Source of the DNA: an uncultured Opitutia bacterium
GTDB lineage: Bacteria > Verrucomicrobiota > Verrucomicrobiia > Opitutales > UBA953
DNA length: 13,800 nucleotides
Assembly (NCBI GenBank): GCA_903929325.1
Contig: CAIYUD010000161.1
Location: 1 to 13,800, forward strand
Direction: 5' to 3'
In this document: positions 6,210-13,336 of the stretch, piece after piece
Layout: each line of letters opens with the position of its first letter
Position numbering within the stretch: the stretch's first letter is position 1
Notes under the pieces: generated by a model
What the model saw: only the letters and a program-made list of their open reading frames with translations
What the model was told of the DNA's origin: nothing
Databases searched by the model: none
Made by a program: the position numbers and the translations under genes

Positions 6210-7433
6210 TTAAAAGCGGAAACTGCTGCTGACTTCGAAAATCGCGGAAACAATTCCGTAGGCAATAAAGCCAACGGTGGAGAACGCTGCGATAAGCACT
6301 GCGGATGAAACGGTTGTGGCAAGACCTCCGAGCCAACGATCGAGGTCGACGCGGTAAGACTGGGCAACATCCCGCAGGCCCGGCGCCAAATTACCCGTCT
6401 GCTCCGCTACCGTAATACGATCGAGCAAGAGAATGGGGAAAACATTTGTGCGCTGCAGTGCTCGTGAAAGCGATTCGCCCTCGAGAACGCGATCGGTGGC
6501 CGCACGCAAACGAGCGCGCAATGCGCGATTGGGCGCAGTTTTTTCTGCATAACGAAGTGCCGACGCTGTCGTAATTCCGTTCTCAAGCAGCGCAGCCAAT
6601 GTTTCGCAAAAATTCAGCACGGAAATACGGGTGACAATTGCACCCGCGATTGGCACACGAAGTAGTAAAGTGTCTGCACCAAGCCGACCTGCTTCCGTGC
6701 GACGCCAACGAATAATCGCAAGAGCGCCAACAATGACGGCGCCAAGCGCAAACGGGAATATGACGACGAAGAGATCCGCAGAGCCGACCAGCAATCGTGT
6801 CGAGAAAGGCAACTTGCCGCCTAATGATGTTAAAACCGACTGAAGCCGCGGAAGTAAGAAGAGGATAAAGAATGCCACCACCCCGGCCGCGAGCACGCAA
6901 ATCGCAACTGGGTAAGCCATCACGGCCACGAGACGTCGGCGGAAATCTCTTTGTTCAGTATAGTGACGGATCAGCCGTGCTAAAACTTCGCGCAAGCTTC
7001 CCGTTGCTTCGCCCGCCGCGACAAGATGCACCGAGTGCGCATCAAAAACTTTGGGGAAAGACGCGAGTGCGGCTGAAAGGGTTTGTCCTTCGCCTAAGCG
7101 CGACCAAATACCCGCGGCTAAATTACGGAGTGGGCCTGGCTGAAGCCGAAGCGCCAACAGGCGAACACCTTCGCCTGCGGAAAGCCCACCGCGCACTAAG
7201 TCATCCAAGGCCTCAAGGAAGGGTAAGCGCTCGGATGTACCTGGCTCTTTACTTTGAGACAAACTCACGTTGCCCGTGGCCACTGCGCCAGCAACGGCGG
7301 ATTCGGCTAAGCTAATCGGGGTTAGTCCTTGAGATTGTAAACGGCGCAAGGCCTCGCGGCGATTGGCAGCTTCAATTTTGCCTTCGGCTATCGCCCCAGC
7401 AGCATCACGCGCACGGTAAGAAAAGGACGGCAT
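6210..7433 (-). CDS. gspF: T2SS inner-membrane protein GspF
   Basis: 407 aa, normal for the family. It starts MPSFSYRARDAAG, the usual GspF opening in which a short beta-rich segment is followed by 'REALRRLQSQGLTPISL' (26-42). Two T2SSF repeats follow. The first (about 70-195) contains 'LDDLVRGGLSAGEGVRLLA' and 'LVAAGEATGSLREVLARL'. The second (about 273-398) contains 'FCETLAALLENGITTASALRYAE' and 'ITVAEQTGNLAPGLRDVA'. Membrane helices are predicted at about 171-195, 219-241 and 374-398. GspF is the polytopic core of the inner-membrane platform, thought to couple GspE ATPase motion to pseudopilin insertion. It is the last gene of the gspD-E-F unit, 3 bp after gspE. Confidence 0.95.
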   Translation of the reverse strand: MPSFSYRARDAAGAIAEGKIEAANRREALRRLQSQGLTPISLAESAVAGAVATGNVSLSQSKEPGTSERLPFLEALDDLVRGGLSAGEGVRLLALRLQPGPLRNLAAGIWSRLGEGQTLSAALASFPKVFDAHSVHLVAAGEATGSLREVLARLIRHYTEQRDFRRRLVAVMAYPVAICVLAAGVVAFFILFLLPRLQSVLTSLGGKLPFSTRLLVGSADLFVVIFPFALGAVIVGALAIIRWRRTEAGRLGADTLLLRVPIAGAIVTRISVLNFCETLAALLENGITTASALRYAEKTAPNRALRARLRAATDRVLEGESLSRALQRTNVFPILLLDRITVAEQTGNLAPGLRDVAQSYRVDLDRWLGGLATTVSSAVLIAAFSTVGFIAYGIVSAIFEVSSSFRF

Positions 7434-7436
7434 GGC

Positions 7437-9119
7437 TTATTCGTTAGCCGCAATATTTCGCACGAGCTCTTCAACTGTCGTTAATCCAGCAACCGCTTTA
7501 AGCCACCCCGACTGAGCCAGCGGACGCATCCCGTTGGCGACGGCAAACTCAGTGAGTTCGCGGTTACTGGTACGACGGACCACTAAGTCGTGAGCAGGCT
7601 TGGGGAAGAATAGTTCGAAGACCCCCACGCGGCCATTATACCCGGTGCCACGGCAGCGACGACAGCCCACGGGCTGGCGTAATTCTTTTACGCCGTCCAA
7701 AACAGATAGCGGCAAACCAAGTGCAGCAAGGGCTGGAGCCAAACGTCCACGATCCGGAGCTGCTGCTGTAGAACAATCTGGGCAGAGACGGCGCACCAAG
7801 CGCTGCGCAATGACCAACTCAACGGCAGAGGCGACGAGGAAAGGCTCAATGCCCATATCTACGAGACGCGTGATGGCGCCAGGGGCGTCGTTGGTGTGTA
7901 GCGTGGAGAAGACTAAGTGACCAGTCAGGGATGCGCGAATGGCAATCTCGGCAGTTTCTAAATCTCGAATTTCCCCGACCATGATGACGTCGGGATCTTG
8001 GCGCAACGTGCTACGCAGCGCTGCCGCAAAAGTTAACCCAATCTCGGGCTTGGCCTGAACTTGATTCGCACCGGGTACTTCATACTCGATCGGATCTTCA
8101 ATCGTCACGAGGCGCAGATCCGGGGAGTTAATCTCGCGCAAAAATGCGTTGAGGGTGGTCGATTTACCTGAACCCGTTGGACCGGTAACCAACACAATGC
8201 CGTGCGGGTATGCGAGTACGCGGCGCACCGCAGCTTGTTCATCGAGTCCTAAACCAACCCGATCCATATCGTAGGCCTCTTTCCGTTGATTCAACAGACG
8301 AAGGGAAATGGATTCTGCGTAAATGGTGGGGATGGTTGAAACGCGGATATCTAAAACGTTGGTACCATCACGGAAATTAATTCGGCCATCCTGTGGTAAG
8401 CGACGCTCGGAAATATTGAGCCGAGCCATAATCTTTAAACGCGAAATAATCGCATCTTGGAATCGTGCTAAGTTATCAGGAAGGGGTATAGGGATAAGAA
8501 TCCCGTCGACCCGGAAACGAATACGAAGTGAATTTTCTTGGGGCTCGAAGTGGACGTCGGTGGCTCGCTCGGCAACGGCTTGCGTCAAGACATCAGAAAC
8601 AAATCGTACGACTGCAGCGTCGGCGTCCGCATCGACATCAACCGGCGTTGGGTCGTAAATTGCTTCGTCTTCTGAATCTTCCTCTAGAGTTCCCGATCCG
8701 ACGCCGTAGTTTTCACGGATCAGCAAGCCGACGCGGTCAGCGGGAGCGAGGTGCCAGCGCGGCCGGCGCACCGAGAACGTGGCGGCCCAAGCCGTAGATT
8801 TTAAGTCGGGGGGCCAAGCGGTTGCTAATTCCAGTCGATCCGCAGATGCGCCCGGCAAGAGCACGGGGATGGCTTGAACTTCTGCAGCCATGCGCGCAGG
8901 CAAGCGCCGTACGCCCTCGGTATCGGCCGCGGGCTCAGGCAAAACTGCCAACCCACACATTTCTGAAAGTGCACGTAAGGCGCCCGCTTCATCTGTGGCC
9001 AAGGCTTGAGCGAGTGCCTTCTGGCGGGCCTCCACCGGTAAATCCAGAAGTGCCGCCGCAGGGGCGTCGCCCATCCGTGCGGACAGTGCCGCCAGTAAAC
9101 TGGGGCGAGCTGTGCTCAC
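7437..9119 (-). CDS. gspE: T2SS assembly ATPase GspE
   Basis: 560 aa with a GTG start inside the gspD stop (GTGA overlap on the minus strand). GspE is the cytoplasmic hexameric ATPase that powers pseudopilus assembly. All catalytic motifs are present: Walker A GPTGSGKST (313-321), Asp box TIEDPIEY (339-346), Walker B DPDVIMVGEIRD (375-386) and His box STLHTND (405-411). A zinc-binding module is formed by C446/C449 and C486/C489. Arginines of the N2 domain lie in 'RFRVDGIL' and 'ERRLPQDGR' (201-208, 238-246). The N-terminal 130 residues form the N1 region that in the family contacts GspL. Residues 143-167 make an acidic linker (EEDSEDEA, DVDADADA). No key residue is missing. Confidence 0.97.
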   Translation of the reverse strand: MSTARPSLLAALSARMGDAPAAALLDLPVEARQKALAQALATDEAGALRALSEMCGLAVLPEPAADTEGVRRLPARMAAEVQAIPVLLPGASADRLELATAWPPDLKSTAWAATFSVRRPRWHLAPADRVGLLIRENYGVGSGTLEEDSEDEAIYDPTPVDVDADADAAVVRFVSDVLTQAVAERATDVHFEPQENSLRIRFRVDGILIPIPLPDNLARFQDAIISRLKIMARLNISERRLPQDGRINFRDGTNVLDIRVSTIPTIYAESISLRLLNQRKEAYDMDRVGLGLDEQAAVRRVLAYPHGIVLVTGPTGSGKSTTLNAFLREINSPDLRLVTIEDPIEYEVPGANQVQAKPEIGLTFAAALRSTLRQDPDVIMVGEIRDLETAEIAIRASLTGHLVFSTLHTNDAPGAITRLVDMGIEPFLVASAVELVIAQRLVRRLCPDCSTAAAPDRGRLAPALAALGLPLSVLDGVKELRQPVGCRRCRGTGYNGRVGVFELFFPKPAHDLVVRRTSNRELTEFAVANGMRPLAQSGWLKAVAGLTTVEELVRNIAANE

Positions 9120-11146
9120 TTGGACGAACTTTCAGGCGAACCTGGCTTGTTATCAAAAATCGCGCGGACGGCTTCCTTGTGCACCGTGTCATCCACGCGA
9201 CGCAAAGCGTCCACGTTGTCCACGGGCGTGCCCGTCAGTACATAGGGACGAAGGAAAATGATGAGCTCTGTCTTGGTCTCTTCTTCTTTCGAGCCACCTA
9301 ACAGATCACCAATCCAAGCAATCGGCCCTAGGCGATTTTTTGATTTGGTAAGTTGGCTGCGCTGTAAACCGCCGAGCACAATAATTTCGCCCGACTTAGC
9401 GCTGACAAATGACTCCGTGGTACGACGGCCAATGCGCGGCTGCTCGTTGCCATCCAGCAAGACGGTTCCGAGAATGTCTTCGACGGATTGCTGTACTTGT
9501 AATTGCACCGATCCATCCTGTCCGATCAACGGAAGGACTTTGAGCTGAATGCCGATGTCGCGCTGCGTGACAGTGGATGAAGTCGTGATTCCCGTGGTAG
9601 CACCTGGCGTGCTCGTCGTACCGGTGACAACTGGACGAGACTCGCCCACGAAGATTGTTGCTTCCTTATTATGCGTCGTAGTGACCGAAGGGTTGGAAAG
9701 AATATTCGTGTCACTCTTGCGCGGGGTGGACGTAAGCCCAATGGTTGCCGAAAGGTCATTATCACCCGTGGGCGTGCGGAAAACGGACCCGTTGGTCACA
9801 TTGAGACCAGCGCCCGCACCCGAAAAACCGGTGAGCTTGCTTCCGGTAACCGTCAGCCCGAGTTGATCTAAGCCACTGGATGCGTTGTCGGTAAGCGTCA
9901 CCTCGGCAATGACCACTTCGATACGCACTTGCGCAAGAAGGATATCAATCCGGTCCACTAAATCTTTGAGCAGTCGCAGGTCGTCGGCAGTACCTGAGAC
10001 GACCAAAGCATTGCTACGGGTGTCGGCGACAACAGTGACGGACTGACTGAACTCATCGGCACCACCTTGTTCGGCGGCCGCAGCAACGGCCGCGGCGGGT
10101 GTGGCCGGCGTCGCTGTGGCTCCTGGAGCAGCGGGCGTCGTTGTTGTACGTTTATTCGCATTGGTCGCAGCGGTACCTGCCCGGGCAGCTTTTTGACCCG
10201 TCACTAACTGGGTGAGTAATGTCGCAATATCAGGGGCATTGGCATGACGCAGGGGCAAAACTTCCGTATGCGTATTCGGATCCGAACGCACATCGAGTTG
10301 GGCAACCAATCCATCAAAGAATGACTGCTGCCGTGGGTCTCCGAGTAGTATAACGCGATTGGTACGATCATCCGAACTAAACGTTGTTCCGCTGGACAAA
10401 CGGCCCGAGAGAGGTCCGGAGAGGAGCGAGGTTAGTTTGCGCACCACATCCGCTGCATTGGCGTGCTCCAAGGTATAAACCTTTGATCCAAAATCGATCT
10501 TCGGGTGATCGAGTTCCTTGAGAATGCCCTCGATGCGTTGGAGATTGGAAATCGAGTCGGTGACCAAAATAGAGTTGGTACGATTAAAAACAATGGGCGC
10601 GGCACCCAAGGTACTGTTCAGGGTTGATGCCAGTTGGGTTAAAAACTCTGTGGCTGGAATAAACTCGAGGTGGAAAATCTTTGCGCCGACGCGGCCCGAT
10701 GGGGCGAGGCCAAGGGTCGAACCTGCAATCAACGCCGGCGTCTCGGTGCGAGCGACAGCATTGGGGACTACTTTCAAAAATTTATCTCCTTGGCCAATAA
10801 CCGCACACCCATTGAGACTCAGAAGTGTTTCCAGCGCCTGGAGTGCTTCGTCGCGCGTCGCTCCTTCGGGCAATGAAAGATTATAGGTGTTGGCAGGAAG
10901 CGCTTGTGGACGAAGGACAGTCTTTCCAGTCCAGCGCTGTAAAAGTTCGATCACTTGCGAAACCGTTTCATCGCGCAAAATAACAGGTCCGACTTTATCC
11001 GAACCAGACAAGGTTGGTGCAGGTATCGCAGCAGCCACTGCAACCGCTGGTGAGACGGGCACAGTTGTCGAAGGAACAGGGTCAGCTATCGCGGCTACCG
11101 CGAGTAGCAAACTAAGGGAAATTGAAGATCGTTTAGGGGAAGCCAC
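9116..11146 (-). CDS. gspD: T2SS outer-membrane secretin GspD
   Basis: 676 aa. The GTG start is the only plausible one: an in-frame TGA lies eight codons upstream with no ATG between. A signal peptide (about 1-21, SLSLLLAVAAIA) is followed by an Ala/Pro/Val linker. N0 is at about 52-130. N1 (155-213, 'AKIFHLEFIPATEF') and N2 (220-285, 'KVYTLEHANAADVVRKL') follow, then N3 (293-402), interrupted by an Ala/Thr/Pro insert (about 320-366). The secretin channel domain (405-638) contains 'RIEVVIAEVTL', 'NILSNPSVTTTHNKEATIFVGES', 'RDIGIQLKVLPLI', 'SGEIIVLGGLQRS' and 'ELIIFLRPYVL'. It forms the multimeric gate through which folded substrates exit. A short charged C-terminal tail (640-676) may serve as a pilotin-type target, but no pilotin gene is seen here. 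Confidence 0.96.
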   Translation of the reverse strand: MASPKRSSISLSLLLAVAAIADPVPSTTVPVSPAVAVAAAIPAPTLSGSDKVGPVILRDETVSQVIELLQRWTGKTVLRPQALPANTYNLSLPEGATRDEALQALETLLSLNGCAVIGQGDKFLKVVPNAVARTETPALIAGSTLGLAPSGRVGAKIFHLEFIPATEFLTQLASTLNSTLGAAPIVFNRTNSILVTDSISNLQRIEGILKELDHPKIDFGSKVYTLEHANAADVVRKLTSLLSGPLSGRLSSGTTFSSDDRTNRVILLGDPRQQSFFDGLVAQLDVRSDPNTHTEVLPLRHANAPDIATLLTQLVTGQKAARAGTAATNANKRTTTTPAAPGATATPATPAAAVAAAAEQGGADEFSQSVTVVADTRSNALVVSGTADDLRLLKDLVDRIDILLAQVRIEVVIAEVTLTDNASSGLDQLGLTVTGSKLTGFSGAGAGLNVTNGSVFRTPTGDNDLSATIGLTSTPRKSDTNILSNPSVTTTHNKEATIFVGESRPVVTGTTSTPGATTGITTSSTVTQRDIGIQLKVLPLIGQDGSVQLQVQQSVEDILGTVLLDGNEQPRIGRRTTESFVSAKSGEIIVLGGLQRSQLTKSKNRLGPIAWIGDLLGGSKEEETKTELIIFLRPYVLTGTPVDNVDALRRVDDTVHKEAVRAIFDNKPGSPESSSK

Positions 11147-11172
11147 AGTGAGATAAAGATGTAACAGTCATT

Positions 11173-11229
11173 CGGGAAAGTCGTTCAGTAAAAATGCTAA
11201 AAATCACTTAGTTTATCCGACTTTTCCCG
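11173..11229. repeat. Inverted repeat in the divergent gspD / 11329 intergenic region
   Basis: CGGGAAAGTCG at 11173-11183 pairs with CGACTTTTCCCG at 11218-11229, with one extra T in the right arm. The 34-nt spacer is A/T-rich and contains two AAAAAT tracts. It lies 27 bp upstream of the gspD start, so it probably overlaps the gspD promoter region and could be a paired operator. No T run follows on either side, which argues against a terminator. Confidence 0.5.
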
Positions 11230-11262
11230 GGGAACGGGGTTGAAGAGCCGCTAAGCACAAAG

Positions 11263-11278
11263 GTGAACATCTGTTCAC
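11263..11278. promoter_or_regulatory. Perfect 16-bp palindrome, operator-like
   Basis: GTGAAC-ATCT-GTTCAC is a perfect 6+4+6 inverted repeat. It lies about 50 bp before the chosen ATG (11329) of the downstream gene and 117 bp upstream of the gspD start. The GAAC-N4-GTTC core has the form of a dimeric repressor site. The regulator is unknown. The placement suggests control of the 11329 gene and possibly rmuC behind it. Confidence 0.5.
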
Positions 11279-11312
11279 TTATGGCTTGTCCAACGCTTTC
11301 TCCCTCTTTATT

Positions 11313-11318
11313 TATAAC
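11313..11318 (+). promoter_or_regulatory. Possible -10 element for the 11329 gene
   Basis: TATAAC ends 10 nt before the ATG at 11329, in an A/T-rich stretch. A -35-like TTGTCC occurs at 11286-11291, but the spacing of 21 is longer than usual. If used, the transcript would have only a few leader bases. Confidence 0.3.
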
Positions 11319-11328
11319 CTATTCCGCC

Positions 11329-11856
11329 ATGCGTGACGATATACCTAAATGGATTGGACCTCCCCCACCGCGCACTTCCAGTGCCTGGAAATCGTGGCTG
11401 AGGAAATGGCAAAACTATGCCCTCGAGCATCTTGGTGACACTGACGCCTTAAACCCTGAAATGGAATTTGGGCTACTCAGTCCATCTGAACGTAAAGCCC
11501 GGCTACTGGCCCAAGAAGTCGACCGACAACTCGTTGCGGGACTATCCGGCGACGAATTCACTCTCCACCTAGATTTAGGTGATCGCGACCTCGTCTATGC
11601 AGGCACCCAGGCTTGGCTCACCGGCAAAGCAGTCTTTGGCCACATCCCTGTACACGTTGTCCAAAAAACAGATCCGTGGCTCGAGCGACATGCAACCCCT
11701 GCACGCATTGCGATTGCTCAAGCAATCCACACGGGGCTTCTCGTTGGCCTGCGCGGAAAATCGTGTGAAGAGCCTGATGGGATTATGGCTTCTTCCGCCT
11801 ACATCGCTGCATGGTCCGTTGGAAATGCAAAGGCGATTGAAGCCGACCCTCGTTAA
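11329..11856 (+). CDS. Hypothetical protein, unrecognised
   Basis: 175 aa from ATG 11329. The frame stays open upstream to a GTG at 11263 and an ATG at 11281. I prefer 11329 because the upstream residues look non-coding, the 16-bp palindrome and the A/T-rich promoter-like stretch lie in that part, and MRDDIPKWIG is a plausible N-terminus. No signal peptide or membrane helix is visible, so it is probably cytoplasmic. The N-terminus has a PPPP run (11-14) and a Trp/Lys-rich segment (W8, W20, W23, W27). The middle (45-95) is charged with an acidic 'LHLDLGDRDLVYAG' strand region. The C-terminal third is more hydrophobic and helical (RIAIAQAIHTGLLVGL; SSAYIAAWSVGNAKAI). I recognise no family or catalytic motif. 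It precedes rmuC by 70 bp on the same strand. Confidence 0.75.
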   Translation: MRDDIPKWIGPPPPRTSSAWKSWLRKWQNYALEHLGDTDALNPEMEFGLLSPSERKARLLAQEVDRQLVAGLSGDEFTLHLDLGDRDLVYAGTQAWLTGKAVFGHIPVHVVQKTDPWLERHATPARIAIAQAIHTGLLVGLRGKSCEEPDGIMASSAYIAAWSVGNAKAIEADPR

Positions 11857-11926
11857 GTTTACACAAACTCATTGTTGGCTAGTTTGACTCGCCTGCTAAA
11901 GTAATCCTTCGTACTTCTATATTCTT

Positions 11927-13234
11927 GTGGAAATCTTCATTCCAATTTTGGTCGGTGCTTTAGCTTTCGGCGTTGCTTGGTTTATCCGCAAACCCCAAGG
12001 CGACGGTGCCGCTCAGGCCATGATGGCTGAACTTCAACGCCAGCTCAATGAAGCGAAAACTGCGTTGGACGCAGCTCGCGCCGCACATTCTGAAGCATCG
12101 CAACGCGCAGCCGCAGCGAGTGCCGAAAGCAAATCCGTACGCGAAGCACTCACGCATGCCGAAGATCGCCATAAGGTTGAGTTGGCTAAAGTTGACCAGC
12201 GCCGATCTGAAGATCTCACCGCGCTCCGCGACTCGTTTGCCAAGCAGAGCCAAGATATCTTAAGGGCCATGACTCCCGACGTGACCAAAGAAGTCACCGC
12301 CCGCGTCGAACCGCTACTCGCACAAGTAAGAACAACTTTGGCTGACTACCGCACAACGCTCCAGGGAAGCATGAAACTTCAGGACGATGCCCTTGCGGGA
12401 GTGCGTGAGCGCATGGAAAATCTCAGCAAGGCGACCGAGACCCTGGCGACGCAGACAGGTGACTTTACGGCTGTCCTCAAGTCTTCTTCGCACCGCGGTC
12501 GCTGGGGTGAACAAACTTTACGTCGCGTCGTTGAAGCTGCGGGGATGAGCCCGCACTGCGACTTTACAGAACAAGTCTCATCGGAAGACAAGCGCCCTGA
12601 CTTGGTTGTACGCCTCCCTGGCAACCGCTGCGTCATCATTGATTCCAAAGTTCCCGAATTAGACGCAGCCATCATCAGCCCTAGCTCAACCAACCGCACG
12701 GAGGTTTTGCGGGAGCACGCCCAAAAACTTCGCGCTACCATCAAGGCGCTCGCGGCCAAAGACTATCCGACTGTTGTTGGCCGCGAACAAAAACTCGTAG
12801 CCTTCGACAAGGTCATTCTCTTCCTGCCAGCGGAATCACTCTTAAGCACTGCACTCGAAGCGGATAATGACTTGGTGATCGATGCAGGTAAACAAGGCAT
12901 CCTGCTCGCCACGCCTGCGACACTCATTGGTTTTCTTGGCGCGATTAATCTTACCTGGCAGCAGCACGCCCAAGCGGCGCAAGTTCAAGAAATTGCGGAT
13001 ACCGCAACGGAGCTTTATAAACGCGTAGCGGATTTCGCCGAACACCTTGCCGGGGCTCGTAAAAATATGAACAGCGCCGTCGAAGGCCTAAACGACGCCT
13101 TTGGTAGTTTCGAACTCAAGGTACGCCCGAAAGGCGAAGAGCTTGGTCGACTGGGCGTTAAGCCTTCGAAAGCTCTTCCTGGCGAGATTTTGCCGATTGA
13201 GCCGATGCGTGATCTGCGCCGAAAAGATTCATAA
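11927..13234 (+). CDS. rmuC: DNA recombination protein RmuC
   Basis: 435 aa from GTG 11927. This is the only suitable start: an in-frame TAA lies at 11897-11899 and the next Met would remove the N-terminal membrane anchor. Residues 1-20 (MEIFIPILVGALAFGVAWFI) form the single membrane segment typical of RmuC. An Ala/Glu/Lys/Gln-rich coiled coil follows (about 28-170). The conserved RmuC domain begins at GRWGEQTLRRVVEAAGM (191-207). It continues with RPDLVVRLPG (223-232) and VIIDSKVP (236-243), which fit a PD-(D/E)xK nuclease-type core. 'VILFLPAESLL' and 'ILLATPATLIGFL' follow. In other bacteria RmuC limits recombination at short inverted repeats; the biochemical activity is not firmly settled. 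Its function appears unrelated to the secretion genes. Confidence 0.95.
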   Translation: MEIFIPILVGALAFGVAWFIRKPQGDGAAQAMMAELQRQLNEAKTALDAARAAHSEASQRAAAASAESKSVREALTHAEDRHKVELAKVDQRRSEDLTALRDSFAKQSQDILRAMTPDVTKEVTARVEPLLAQVRTTLADYRTTLQGSMKLQDDALAGVRERMENLSKATETLATQTGDFTAVLKSSSHRGRWGEQTLRRVVEAAGMSPHCDFTEQVSSEDKRPDLVVRLPGNRCVIIDSKVPELDAAIISPSSTNRTEVLREHAQKLRATIKALAAKDYPTVVGREQKLVAFDKVILFLPAESLLSTALEADNDLVIDAGKQGILLATPATLIGFLGAINLTWQQHAQAAQVQEIADTATELYKRVADFAEHLAGARKNMNSAVEGLNDAFGSFELKVRPKGEELGRLGVKPSKALPGEILPIEPMRDLRRKDS

Positions 13235-13258
13235 TTTCTCGGCTGGATAAATCCGTTT

Positions 13259-13276
13259 TTAAGCGGTTTCGCTTAA
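13259..13276. repeat. 18-bp perfect inverted repeat between rmuC and slyD
   Basis: TTAAGCG-GTTT-CGCTTAA, a 7-bp stem with a 4-nt loop, lies 24 bp after the rmuC stop. It is preceded by TTTTT but not followed by a T run on either strand, so as an intrinsic terminator it would be weak. It may instead be an operator or a 3' end-stabilising hairpin. Confidence 0.4.
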
Positions 13277-13317
13277 GATTGTCATTCCCGCTTGCGAGAA
13301 GCCAAAGTCCCCTCACC

Positions 13318-13323
13318 TTTAAT
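13318..13323 (+). promoter_or_regulatory. Possible -10 element for slyD
   Basis: TTTAAT ends 13 nt before the slyD ATG. No clear -35 box is found at standard spacing and no ribosome binding site precedes the ATG. This is weak evidence and is listed because the same arrangement recurs before other genes in the window. Confidence 0.2.
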
Positions 13324-13336
13324 AACCCATACGACT

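Noticed and set aside
8822..9301. Plus-strand open frame of 159 codons
   Set aside because: It is antisense to the gspD/gspE junction, rich in Arg and Pro, and without any recognisable motif.
11263..11328. Upstream start (GTG 11263) for the hypothetical protein
   Set aside because: It would place the 16-bp palindrome and the A/T-rich promoter-like stretch inside the coding region and add residues without coding character. It cannot be fully excluded.
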